NCBI GenBank assembly: GCA_003646505.1
Contig: QMKT01000003.1
Location: 1 to 23,218 of the forward strand
Source of the DNA: Campylobacterota bacterium
GTDB taxonomy: Bacteria; Campylobacterota; Campylobacteria; Campylobacterales; Sulfurovaceae
Reading direction: 5' to 3'
DNA: 23,218 nt
The notes below the pieces were generated by a model. That model was not told the DNA's origin, ran no database searches, and worked only from the letters and a program-made list of their open reading frames with translations. Both the position numbers and the translations under genes were made by a program. Below are positions 16,163-23,218 of the stretch, in pieces. Within the stretch, counting starts at the first letter, position 1. The number at the start of each line of letters is the position of its first letter.

Positions 16163-16353
16163 ACTTTTCTGCAAGAGAGTACTAAACTCCTTATTTGAGA
16201 TATATTTTATCTCCTCTATCTCCACGCTTAGCGTGTGACCAAGTTTGGTATCAGTTTGCATAAAACAGGGTTTTAACCTCTTGATACCATTATATAACAA
16301 ACATAACAAACAAGATGAATACAACACCGCCAATTTAACACAAAGAAACAACT
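16163..16353 (+). promoter_or_regulatory. Long structured 5' leader of the helicase mRNA
   Basis: Four stem-loops follow each other. H1 is AAG-A-GAGT/ACTC-CTT (16173-16192, one bulged A, 5-nt loop). H2 is GAGATA/TATCTC (16197-16213, 5-nt loop). H3 is CACGC/GCGTG (16223-16235, TTA loop; the 13 bases form a palindrome). H4 is TGGTATCA/TGATACCA (16246-16253 with 16282-16289) enclosing AAAAC/GTTTT (16262-16266 with 16270-16274). No T-run follows, so it is more likely a leader than a separate small RNA. It matches no riboswitch class I know. Long structured leaders are known for cold-induced RNA helicase genes, so thermal or autogenous control is a reasonable inference. A 7-codon ORF (MNTTPPI, 16315-16338) lacks a ribosome-binding site. 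Confidence 0.45.
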
Positions 16354-17892
16354 ATGAAATTTACAGATTTTAACCTCAAAGACACGATTCAAGCTGCAGT
16401 AACAGATGCAGGATTTACAGAGCCTTCACCGGTACAAAGAGATGCTATACCTTTAGTACTAGAAGGACACGATCTTATTGCACAAGCACAAACAGGTACA
16501 GGTAAAACTGCTGCATTTGGTCTTCCTATGATGAGTATGATGAAAGCTGACGGTTCAGTAGAAGGACTTGTCATCGTTCCTACACGTGAGCTTGCAATGC
16601 AAGTATCTGATGAACTTTTCCGTTTTGGTCAAAAGTCTGGTCTTAAAACAGCAACCGTTTATGGTGGTACACCGTATGGTAAGCAGATTGACCGTATAAA
16701 GCAAGCATCTATCGTAGTTGCGACACCAGGACGTCTTCAAGACCTTCTTATGTCTGGGAAGATCAAGATAAACCCTTCTTTTGTTGTACTTGATGAAGCA
16801 GATGAAATGCTAGATATGGGTTTCTTGGATGAGATCAAAAATATCTTTACCTTTCTTCCAAAACAGCGTCAAACACTTATGTTCTCAGCAACAATGCCAA
16901 ATGGTATCCGTAAACTTGCAGAGCAAATTTTAAATAGTCCAAAAACTGTTTCTATCACAAAGTCTGAAAAAACAAACACTAAAATCACTCAACTCTATTA
17001 TGTGGTACAAGAGAGAGAAAGAGATGATGCTTTGGTAAGACTTATAGACTATAAGAACCCAACTAAGTGTATCATTTTCTGTCGTATGAAAAAAGAGGTA
17101 GATAGACTTGTGGCACATATGACTGCGCAAGGCTTTAAAGTATCTGGTCTTCATGGTGATATGGAGCAGAAACAAAGAGAAGTAACGATACGTGCCTTTA
17201 AGCAAGGTGGTATCGATATCTTCATCGCTACAGATGTTGCAGCACGTGGTCTTGATGTAAATGATGTAACACATGTATTTAACTACCACATTCCTTTTGA
17301 CTCTGAATCTTATGTTCACCGTATTGGTCGTACTGGGCGTGCAGGTAAGACTGGTGAGGCTATTACACTGGTAAGTCCAAATGAACTTAGAACCATTAAA
17401 CGTATAGAAAAAGATGTTGGTACAACAATGACAACTCAAGTCATTCCTACTCGTATGGAAGTACAAAACAACCGTTCAGATGCACTCATCACTAAAATAG
17501 CTGAAACTAAAGTAACTGAAAATGCTATAAACCTGGTCAAAACACTTCAGCATGACTTAGACATCGTGACTATCGCGCATCTTCTTGCTTCATTAGTACA
17601 AGAAGAGAACTTCGTAAAAGGAAAAGACAACATTGGTCTTGGTCTTGAAGAGATCGAACTTCTTATAGAAAGAGCTATGCAAAACCGTGGTAATGGTGGC
17701 GGAGGCGGTGGTCGTAACCGTAGACGTGGCGGTGGCGGTGGAGGCGGTGGTGGATACCGTGGAAACCGTTCAGGTGGTGGCGGCGGTGGAAATCGTAATG
17801 GAAGAAATGGACGCTCAGGCGGAGGAGACCGTAATGGACGCTCTGGCGGTGGACGTGACAGCCGTAATGGTGGTCAAGGCAGCAGAGGGTAA
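16354..17892 (+). CDS. DEAD-box ATP-dependent RNA helicase (DeaD/CsdA-like) with RGG-type tail
   Basis: This encodes 512 residues. All core motifs are present: F3 and the Q-motif Q28, motif I AQTGTGKT (45-52), Ia PTRELA (76-81), Ib TPGR (124-127), II DEAD (147-150), III SAT (178-180), IV IIFCR (240-244), V ATDVAARGLD (292-301) and VI HRIGRTGRAG (322-331). A helical region (about 370-443) follows, then a 69-residue tail of Gly with Arg and Asn (444-512) that should bind RNA without sequence preference. The role is ATP-driven unwinding of RNA in ribosome assembly or mRNA decay, typically important in the cold. The ATG at 16354 has only a poor ribosome-binding site (AAAGAAA), so translation may depend on the leader. 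RhlE-like and DeaD-like helicases are hard to separate by eye; the post-core helical region favours DeaD. Confidence 0.93.
   Translation: MKFTDFNLKDTIQAAVTDAGFTEPSPVQRDAIPLVLEGHDLIAQAQTGTGKTAAFGLPMMSMMKADGSVEGLVIVPTRELAMQVSDELFRFGQKSGLKTATVYGGTPYGKQIDRIKQASIVVATPGRLQDLLMSGKIKINPSFVVLDEADEMLDMGFLDEIKNIFTFLPKQRQTLMFSATMPNGIRKLAEQILNSPKTVSITKSEKTNTKITQLYYVVQERERDDALVRLIDYKNPTKCIIFCRMKKEVDRLVAHMTAQGFKVSGLHGDMEQKQREVTIRAFKQGGIDIFIATDVAARGLDVNDVTHVFNYHIPFDSESYVHRIGRTGRAGKTGEAITLVSPNELRTIKRIEKDVGTTMTTQVIPTRMEVQNNRSDALITKIAETKVTENAINLVKTLQHDLDIVTIAHLLASLVQEENFVKGKDNIGLGLEEIELLIERAMQNRGNGGGGGGRNRRRGGGGGGGGGYRGNRSGGGGGGNRNGRNGRSGGGDRNGRSGGGRDSRNGGQGSRG
17689..17889 (+). repeat. Gly/Arg-coding low-complexity DNA
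   Basis: GGT/GGC/GGA codons interspersed with CGT and AAT codons encode the helicase tail. Units such as NGRSGGG and GNRSGGGGGG recur. The GC content is far above the flanks, and runs of (GGY)n make the stretch prone to length change by slippage. Confidence 0.7.
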
Positions 17893-17904
17893 AACTTCTA
17901 TCTC

Positions 17905-17936
17905 TTCTCGTTCCATCGTCTCGATGGGAACGAGAA
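17905..17936. terminator. Strong hairpin after the helicase gene (terminator or REP-like palindrome)
   Basis: A 10-bp arm TTCTCGTTCC/GGAACGAGAA plus a further ATCG/CGAT (one bulged G, TCT loop) starts 13 nt after the stop codon. The T-run that would follow a standard terminator is missing. The GTTCC...GGGAACGAGAATGC pattern resembles dispersed GTTCCC palindromes found in many proteobacteria, so it may be a mobile REP-like unit used as a 3' end. Confidence 0.55.
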
Positions 17937-18000
17937 TGCTTACCTCTACTTAAAATAAACGCCCTCCTCTTTTACTATTACTCAATACTCTACATTTCTA

Positions 18001-18009
18001 TGATATAAT
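18001..18009 (+). promoter_or_regulatory. Extended -10 promoter of the SYLF gene
   Basis: TGA-TATAAT (18001-18009) is a perfect extended -10. Transcription near 18016 leaves about 26 nt, including AAAAGGA at 18028-18034. Confidence 0.5.
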
Positions 18010-18041
18010 ATTTTTCATATCAAATATAAAAGGAATTAAAC

Positions 18042-18590
18042 ATGACAAAGACTAAATTCAAGGGGCTATTACTTGCTCTACTTGTAGGATTAAGCACATT
18101 TTCTATGGCAGAATCTGCTAAAGAACTAGACCATGATGCCAATATGGCAATCAATAAATTTATTGATGATGTAAAAGGCGGAGATGCTTTCTTAGTCAAA
18201 GCAAAAGCTTTTCTCGTCTTTCCTTCTATCAAAGAAGCAGGTTTTTTTGTAGGCGGTAAGTATGGTGAAGGTGTACTTAGAGTTGGACGTACCACTAAAG
18301 GCTATTATCGTATCACAGCAGCCTCAATTGGTTTTCAGATGGGTATGCAGGAAAGTTCTATGATCATTGCCTTTAATTCAGATAAAGCACTTAACGCATT
18401 TCTTATGAGTGATGATGAATGGGAAACGGATGTAGATGGTAAGATCGCTGTAGCAGAATGGAACTCAAAAGAAGAACTTGATGACATTGACTTTAAAGAT
18501 CCAATGATTGCATTTGTCTTTGATTCTAAAGGACTTATGGGAAGCTTTACAATGGAAGGTACAAAATTTGAAAGAATTAAACCAGACTAG
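18042..18590 (+). CDS. Secreted SYLF/YSC84-domain lipid-binding protein
   Basis: This encodes 182 residues with a signal peptide (1-23, hydrophobic core LLLALLVGLSTF, cleavage after SMA), so it is exported to the periplasm or outer membrane. The mature part is almost entirely a SYLF (YSC84) domain: LVFPSIKEAGFFVGGKYGEG (58-77), then GYYRITAASIGFQMGMQESS (87-106), ending with the DSKGLMGSFTMEG block (161-173). SYLF domains bind phosphoinositides in eukaryotes; bacterial roles are poorly known. The ATG at 18042 has AAAAGGA 7 nt upstream. It is monocistronic between two hairpins. Confidence 0.88.
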   Translation: MTKTKFKGLLLALLVGLSTFSMAESAKELDHDANMAINKFIDDVKGGDAFLVKAKAFLVFPSIKEAGFFVGGKYGEGVLRVGRTTKGYYRITAASIGFQMGMQESSMIIAFNSDKALNAFLMSDDEWETDVDGKIAVAEWNSKEELDDIDFKDPMIAFVFDSKGLMGSFTMEGTKFERIKPD

Positions 18591-18611
18591 TCATTAAGTC
18601 TTTACTTCATT

Positions 18612-18635
18612 TCTTCCCGACACTCGTCGGGAAGA
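18612..18635. terminator. Strong hairpin between convergent genes
   Basis: A perfect 10-bp stem TCTTCCCGAC/GTCGGGAAGA with a 4-nt loop (ACTC, 18622-18625) lies 21 nt after the SYLF stop and 79 nt beyond the convergent diguanylate cyclase stop. Neither strand has a T-run after it. It can act as a bidirectional end or be a REP-like palindrome. Confidence 0.5.
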
Positions 18636-18714
18636 TCACATCTACCACTCTTTTACAAACCCAAATACATTTGAAAACACAAATATTATAGTCAGTACAG
18701 AAAAGAAACCCGTG

Positions 18715-20394
18715 CTACTCCTCATAAGCTACCACTCGATTTCTCCCTGTTGATTTTGCTTCATATAGGGCACTGTCAGCATGTCTGTAGATCTGATCCT
18801 GACTACTCATATAATGATGAGGTACAGTATATAAGCCTATAGAAACAGTAATGTATTTATAGACCGAGCTTTTTTTATGCTTGATCTTCAGGTTTTCTAT
18901 ATTTGTTCTCAATTTATTGGCAAAAGAGACGGCCATATTGTCTTCCATACCTGTACATAGAATGGCAAACTCTTCTCCACCTACTCTAAATGCCATGTCC
19001 GAAGGTCTTTTGAGTGAATTCTGCAAACTTCTGGCTACACGTATCAAGGTCTTATCACCTTCCAAATGTCCGTAAGTATCGTTATACTGTTTAAAATAAT
19101 CAATATCTATGATCATTAATGTTAGACCACTTTTATCACGACGGTGGATAAGAAGTTCTTTCTCAAGTCTCTCTTCAAAATGACTTTTATTGTAAAGTGA
19201 AGTCATTGCATCTATTGAAATTATTTTCTCTTTTTCCTTATTATCTGATTCTAAAAGTCTAATACGGTAAGAGACAAGGAAGCCTAGTATAAGCGCTTCA
19301 AACATGGTTCCTATGGCAATAGAATGAGAAGTGAGGTAATTATATTCTATACCACTATTATAGAACAAAATAGCAATTAAGGAAAAAATGAGATAAAAAA
19401 TATGTGCAATGAAAAAATATTTGATCATGGGTGCATTTTTCCTATAAAGAGATATGCTAACCCCCAACATGACAATAAGAAAATAGACAAATAGTATAGA
19501 AGTGAATTCAATCGCCTGATAATATTCAAAGAAACTATAGAGATAAGTGAGTGAAAATATTACAATAATGGAGTTGATAAAATGATCTTGTAATCTATAG
19601 TTTTCTTTTGTCTTAAAAATTGACTTTATAAATAACGCCAAAAAGATAGGAGATACAATAGCCAATGCTGTTAACTTTAATCCCCACTCACCATATATAT
19701 GAAAATAGTGTGAAACCATTCCATAACAATAAGCTAAAAAAACCGAAGAACTAATAAGATAGAGGGAGTAGTAGATATACTCTTTATATCCTGCAGATAT
19801 GTATAAAATAAAATAGTAAAGTGCTAAAGTAGCTAATATACTAAACAAGATCACAATAGGCATAAATCTATGAACAAGGTCTTCTGTAGAAGCTTTTTGA
19901 TCATAAATACTAAGTTCAATAAGTTGATAAGCCAAAAAATGAGACTGCATATAGATACTTTTCGTCTGCCCTGGTTTTAGCGTTAGCGTATAAAGTGCTT
20001 CTGCCCCATACATTTCTTCAGTATTTACATAATGACGAGGTTCAAACCTTATATCATTTATTAAGGTATTATCTTCTACTTCATAAAAGTGAATCGACTC
20101 TGCATGATAGGCAACTGCATTATGAAGAAAGAGTTCCTTGCTACTGTCAGTTTCGTTAAGTAAAATTATCTTAACCCATGTGACATTGGCAGTAGTACCT
20201 AAGGTAAGATTATTGGAGCCTTGAATAAACTTTTGTTTCTGTACCTGATCAAAAGACATATTTTCTGATTCATCAATTAAATAACCCATTTTAAATTTAT
20301 CTATAGAAACTGCTGATGTACTGATCTTCACAACAGGTTCAGCATAAAGCAAATTGAGAAAGATCAAGAAAAATATATAAAGTTTGGTAAACAA
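18715..20394 (-). CDS. 7TM-DISM sensor diguanylate cyclase
   Basis: This encodes 559 residues from the chosen TTG start: signal peptide (1-18, ending LLYA), periplasmic DISM extracellular domain (about 25-170, carbohydrate-binding-like fold), seven membrane helices (about 177-197, 206-226, 240-260, 273-290, 298-316, 325-345, 355-376) and a GGDEF domain (about 395-559) with GGEEF at 472-476 and RxxD (RPSD) at 463-466. It should make c-di-GMP in response to an extracellular ligand that is not known. The frame is open to an ATG at 20472. The TTG at 20394 is preferred because AAGGAAGGAG lies 5 nt before it, the signal peptide then sits at the N-terminus, and a TATAAT at 20422-20417 would place the ATG upstream of the transcript. 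Confidence 0.9.
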   Translation of the reverse strand: MFTKLYIFFLIFLNLLYAEPVVKISTSAVSIDKFKMGYLIDESENMSFDQVQKQKFIQGSNNLTLGTTANVTWVKIILLNETDSSKELFLHNAVAYHAESIHFYEVEDNTLINDIRFEPRHYVNTEEMYGAEALYTLTLKPGQTKSIYMQSHFLAYQLIELSIYDQKASTEDLVHRFMPIVILFSILATLALYYFILYISAGYKEYIYYSLYLISSSVFLAYCYGMVSHYFHIYGEWGLKLTALAIVSPIFLALFIKSIFKTKENYRLQDHFINSIIVIFSLTYLYSFFEYYQAIEFTSILFVYFLIVMLGVSISLYRKNAPMIKYFFIAHIFYLIFSLIAILFYNSGIEYNYLTSHSIAIGTMFEALILGFLVSYRIRLLESDNKEKEKIISIDAMTSLYNKSHFEERLEKELLIHRRDKSGLTLMIIDIDYFKQYNDTYGHLEGDKTLIRVARSLQNSLKRPSDMAFRVGGEEFAILCTGMEDNMAVSFANKLRTNIENLKIKHKKSSVYKYITVSIGLYTVPHHYMSSQDQIYRHADSALYEAKSTGRNRVVAYEE

Positions 20395-20416
20395 TCGCAC
20401 TCCTTCCTTGAAGCAT

Positions 20417-20422
20417 ATTATA
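20417..20422 (-). promoter_or_regulatory. -10 box candidate of the DISM diguanylate cyclase gene
   Basis: TATAAT on the minus strand (20422-20417) would start transcription near 20410, 16 nt before the proposed TTG start. No -35 consensus is visible. Confidence 0.35.
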
Positions 20423-20529
20423 CTTCTTAATAATAACGTATTTTTAATCATCATAAATTGAATTCTAATCATTTTTTAAATATGTAGCTTTTTTAAATAC
20501 TACACTTTCTCAGAAAAATACATATGAAA

Positions 20530-20784
20530 CTAGTTGATAACACCTTCTATAAGTGCCAACTTATCTGCTCTGTTCATTTTCTTCTTTATCGTATACTCAC
20601 GTTTCGAAGCAGCACTTCTGTCTGGATATTCTTCACTGTAAACCAGTGTGACAGGTCGTCTAACACGCGTATATTTTGCCCCTTTATCAGAACAGTTATG
20701 TTCTTCGATCCGACGCTCTAATTCTGTAGCAATACCCGTATAAAGTGTCTCATCAGCACATTTAACAATATAAACATAGTACAT
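20530..20784 (-). CDS. GIY-YIG domain small protein (UPF0213/YhbQ-like)
   Basis: This encodes 84 residues, essentially one GIY-YIG nuclease-like domain: YYVYIVKC (2-9), LYTGIAT (14-20, the YIG half), a DLERR-like helix ELERRIEEHN, then AKYTRVRRPVTLVYSE and the KREYTIKK block. The length and motif order match the UPF0213/YhbQ family, proposed to act on DNA damage or as a structure-specific nuclease; the cellular role is unproven. ATG at 20784 is chosen; a TTG at 20787 directly before it is an alternative. The ribosome-binding site is weak. The gene starts 9 nt after the upstream repeat protein's stop, so the two are probably cotranscribed. Confidence 0.87.
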   Translation of the reverse strand: MYYVYIVKCADETLYTGIATELERRIEEHNCSDKGAKYTRVRRPVTLVYSEEYPDRSAASKREYTIKKKMNRADKLALIEGVIN

Positions 20785-20793
20785 CAATACTTT

Positions 20794-21303
20794 TTACTTC
20801 TCATCTTCAAGCGCATATGTCTTGAAATAGACACGTATTGGATTATAAGAGATAAAAAAGTATTCAGAATAGATCTCAGTTTTTATCAATACATCTTTCT
20901 TTTTGAACTCTTCAAAAGTCCTATAATAGAGGCTAATGAGTGTGGGTCTGCCTGAAATACTTTCGCACTCTTTTACCTCAATGAAATACTCACGTTCCAT
21001 TCTGGTAAATTTATAAAATTCTCTTGAGCCAAACTTATATTTCTTTTTCATTTTAATACGTTTGTTTTTGATCTCTTCACGCTTTTGTTTGCTTAGTCTC
21101 TGTTCATTGAGTAAACTTATTATCTGACTTTTTTCTTCTTCTGTATACTCTTGTATCTTACCATCTAATCTTTCTCTTACGCGCTGATGAATGAGCCTCT
21201 CCTCATTCAATCTGTCCATTATGATCTGTTTTTCTTCCTCTGTATAATTCTCTTTTTCAGGAAGTTCGTCTATCTTTAAATATTCTTTTGGATCCCTATC
21301 CAT
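20794..21303 (-). CDS. Charged protein with an internal duplication, function unknown
   Basis: This encodes 169 residues, soluble, rich in Lys and Glu. Two similar units follow each other: YTEEEKQIIMDRLNEERLI (20-38) and YTEEEKSQIISLLNEQRLS (53-71), 33 residues apart, each predicted as helix. A basic stretch (about 73-92) and a strand-rich C-terminal half (about 95-165, with SLYYRTF and YFFISYNPIRVYFKTY) follow. I do not recognise the family. The ATG at 21303 has AAAGG 7 nt upstream and a TATAAT at 21347-21342. It precedes the GIY-YIG gene with an apparent shared transcript, which hints at a nucleic-acid role, but this is weak inference. Confidence 0.65.
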   Translation of the reverse strand: MDRDPKEYLKIDELPEKENYTEEEKQIIMDRLNEERLIHQRVRERLDGKIQEYTEEEKSQIISLLNEQRLSKQKREEIKNKRIKMKKKYKFGSREFYKFTRMEREYFIEVKECESISGRPTLISLYYRTFEEFKKKDVLIKTEIYSEYFFISYNPIRVYFKTYALEDEK

Positions 21304-21341
21304 CTAGCTACCTTTGCATTTACCCTTTATTATTAGGGAAT

Positions 21342-21347
21342 ATTATA
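21342..21347 (-). promoter_or_regulatory. -10 box candidate for the leftward repeat-protein/GIY-YIG pair
   Basis: TATAAT on the minus strand (21347-21342) would start transcription near 21335, about 32 nt before the ATG at 21303. The 146-bp spacer to metG shows no equally good -10 on the plus strand; TAAGAT at 21400-21405 is a weak option. Confidence 0.35.
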
Positions 21348-21449
21348 ACCATAAAATTTATTATTTCATAATATCACCAAAAACACAGCACTATTTAGTT
21401 AAGATATCTTCCAAAATTACTCTACAAACTCATTTGTTTAAGGAACATC

Positions 21450-23218
21450 ATGTCTTGCGAAAAAGCCTATATTACAACCCCAATTTACTATGTTAATGAC
21501 ATTGCCCATATTGGTCATGCATACACGACTATCATTGCAGATACACTTGCACGTTATTCTCGTTTATCCGGACTTGAAACTTTTTTTCTTACCGGTACTG
21601 ATGAACATGGCCAGAAGATAGAAGAAGCTGCCAAATCAAGAGGTAAAAGTACCCAAGTCTATGCCGATGAAATTTCAGCAACCTTTAAAAACCTTTGGGA
21701 TGACTTTGACATCTCTTATGATAAGTTTATAAGAACGACAGATGCAGATCATATGCAAGGTGTACAGAAGGCGTTTTCAACGATGCACACCAAAGGTGAT
21801 ATTTACAAAGATACCTACAAAGGGCATTACTGTATCTCATGTGAAACATTTTTTCCTGCTATCCAACTCGTAGATGATGAATTCTGTCCAGAATGTGGCA
21901 AGAGTACAACGGTCGTTGAAGAAGAGAGTTATTTCTTTAGACTCTCAAACTATCAAGATAAATTACTTCAATATTATGAAGATCATCCAGACTTTATCTT
22001 GCCTAGATCTAAAAGAAATGAAGTGATCCGTTTTGTAGAAGGTGGACTTACAGACCTTTCTATTACCAGAACCTCTTTTGACTGGGGAGTAAAACTTCCT
22101 GAGGACTTGAATGATCCTAAACATGTCATGTATGTATGGCTTGATGCGCTTATGAATTACGTGACTGCACTGGGTTACGGTACAGATGATGAAAATATGG
22201 ACTTTTGGCCTGCACGTGTACAACTCATAGGTAAAGATATTTTACGTTTCCATGCTATTTACTGGCCTGCTTTCCTCATGAGTCTTGACCTGCCATTGCC
22301 TAAACATATTGCAGCGCATGGTTGGTGGACACGTGATGGTGAGAAAATGTCTAAATCTAAAGGGAATGTTGTAAATCCTAGGGAAGTGGCAGATGCTTAT
22401 GGCCTGGACAACTTCCGTTACTTCATGCTTAGAGAAGTACCTTTTGGAGGAGATGGTGATTTTTCTCAAAAAGCACTCATAGACCGTATTAACTCAGACC
22501 TTGGAAATGACCTTGGAAACCTGCTTAACCGTCTCATCGGTATGTCTGGGAAATACTTTGAAGGAACTGTGGACTCTACAAATGTAGCTAAATATTATCA
22601 GTCAGAGTTAGATGAAGTGCATGCTTCACTTGAAAAACTAGAACCCCTACTCTTTGAAATGCAGATCCACCGTTACCTCGAAGAACTTTGGAGACCGCTG
22701 ACTGTAGCCAATAAAGCCATAGACATGTACCAACCTTGGACACTCATGAAAGAAGGTAAAGAAGAGGAAGCTATGGCACTTAACGGCCTCATTGCTGCAA
22801 TCTTAGCAAAAGTATCTGTGATGCTTTACCCTGTGATGCCTGCGGTATGTACAAAGATCTCCAATGCATTACATTTTACAATAGACAATGAGCATTGGAC
22901 TAAACTTGCAAAAGGTACAGCACTTTTAGCACCATTTACTTTAGAAAAGATAGACCCTCTGTTCCCTCGTATAGAAGAACCTCGTCTTACACAAATTGAA
23001 CCTATAGATAAAAAAGTTGAAACAAAAAAACCAGACACGAAAAATGAGGAAAAAAGTGAAGTGGAAGGTATAACACTTATAGGCATTGACCAGTTCTTCC
23101 AAACTTCACTTAAAGTTGGTACGGTTGTTAAGGCTGAAGAAGTTCCAAAAAGTAAAAAACTTCTTTTACTACAAGTTGATGTAGGTGAAGAGTCCCCAAG
23201 ACAAGTGGTTGCAGGGAT
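21450..23218 (+). CDS. metG: Methionyl-tRNA synthetase, C-terminus cut by the window
   Basis: The first 589 residues are present, with perhaps 50-60 missing beyond the right edge. MetG charges tRNA-Met and initiator tRNA with methionine in the cytoplasm. Visible are the class I HIGH motif (20-23), LTGTDEHGQK (47-56), a zinc knuckle with C128-x2-C131 and C146-x2-C149, the KMSKS loop (299-303), the helical anticodon domain (about 340-500), a charged linker (about 515-540) and the start of a C-terminal tRNA-binding domain (about 545 on, KVGTVVKAEEVPKSKKLLLL), which also mediates dimerisation. The ATG at 21450 has AAGGA about 6 nt upstream. No frameshift is seen. Confidence 0.96.
   Translation, partial: MSCEKAYITTPIYYVNDIAHIGHAYTTIIADTLARYSRLSGLETFFLTGTDEHGQKIEEAAKSRGKSTQVYADEISATFKNLWDDFDISYDKFIRTTDADHMQGVQKAFSTMHTKGDIYKDTYKGHYCISCETFFPAIQLVDDEFCPECGKSTTVVEEESYFFRLSNYQDKLLQYYEDHPDFILPRSKRNEVIRFVEGGLTDLSITRTSFDWGVKLPEDLNDPKHVMYVWLDALMNYVTALGYGTDDENMDFWPARVQLIGKDILRFHAIYWPAFLMSLDLPLPKHIAAHGWWTRDGEKMSKSKGNVVNPREVADAYGLDNFRYFMLREVPFGGDGDFSQKALIDRINSDLGNDLGNLLNRLIGMSGKYFEGTVDSTNVAKYYQSELDEVHASLEKLEPLLFEMQIHRYLEELWRPLTVANKAIDMYQPWTLMKEGKEEEAMALNGLIAAILAKVSVMLYPVMPAVCTKISNALHFTIDNEHWTKLAKGTALLAPFTLEKIDPLFPRIEEPRLTQIEPIDKKVETKKPDTKNEEKSEVEGITLIGIDQFFQTSLKVGTVVKAEEVPKSKKLLLLQVDVGEESPRQVVAG

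Noticed and set aside
16315..16338. Seven-codon upstream ORF (MNTTPPI) before the helicase
   Set aside because: It has two adjacent prolines but no ribosome-binding site and no link to the hairpins; too little evidence for a leader peptide.
16139..16351. Leftward 70-codon ORF opposite the helicase leader
   Set aside because: No ribosome-binding site, overlaps the structured leader and promoter, and its translation has no protein-like pattern; better explained by the hairpins.
17687..17953. Rightward ORF inside and beyond the helicase tail, Val/Ala-rich
   Set aside because: A frame-shifted reading of the GGY/CGT repeats of the helicase tail; no start signals.
1..23218. Defence island, prophage, CRISPR array or insertion sequence
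   Set aside because: No repeats with regular spacers, transposase, integrase or known defence domains were found; most genes are core or signalling functions.

Overview
The window looks like an ordinary chromosomal stretch of a low-GC Campylobacterota bacterium (Sulfurovum/Sulfurimonas-like). That assignment is inferred from gene content and style: a suf operon of the B-C-D-E-T type, several large c-di-GMP signalling proteins, TATAAT-type -10 boxes often preceded by TGn with poor -35 boxes, and AT-rich spacers. It is not proven by any marker gene. I see no rRNA, tRNA, CRISPR array, prophage, integron or insertion sequence.

Layout. Positions 1-600: the start of a leftward gene cut by the window edge, behind a near-consensus promoter flanked by two identical palindromes; then a small leftward membrane protein. 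600-1526: a rightward HTH regulator with a GNAT-like C-terminus. 1527-1950: a gene-poor stretch with nested inverted repeats and a tiny leftward ORF that may be a frameshift remnant. 1951-5223 (leftward): a FIST-PAS-PAS-GGDEF-EAL protein. 5368-8722 (rightward): thiI with a rhodanese domain, then a large MscS-type channel. 8732-8956: a small leftward hypothetical gene. 9271-13541 (rightward): sufB-sufC-sufD-sufE-sufT, tightly packed and closed by a hairpin. 13550-15988 (leftward): a membrane sensor with a periplasmic CxxCH haem motif plus PAS-GGDEF-EAL. 16354-17892 (rightward): a DEAD-box RNA helicase with a long Gly/Arg-rich tail, preceded by a roughly 190-nt leader with four consecutive stem-loops. 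18042-18590: a secreted SYLF/YSC84 protein. 18715-20394 (leftward): a 7TM-DISM diguanylate cyclase. 20530-21303 (leftward): a GIY-YIG small protein and a charged repeat protein. 21450 to the right edge: metG, truncated by the window.

How the genes fit together. Three c-di-GMP proteins with different input modules (FIST, haem-type periplasmic domain, DISM) lie within 19 kb, so the region is rich in environmental sensing. ThiI and the Suf genes both handle persulfide sulfur (tRNA s4U and possibly thiamine; Fe-S clusters). The suf operon has no cysteine desulfurase gene of its own, so SufE and ThiI must take sulfur from an enzyme encoded elsewhere. The helicase, ThiI, MetG and the GIY-YIG protein are RNA or DNA housekeeping functions. 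Nothing here is clearly a new defence or mobile system. The most unusual signals are the structured helicase leader, the operator-like promoter at the left edge, the nested repeats around 1531-1628, the tiny broken-looking gene at 1755-1856, and two strong REP-like hairpins near 17.9 and 18.6 kb.
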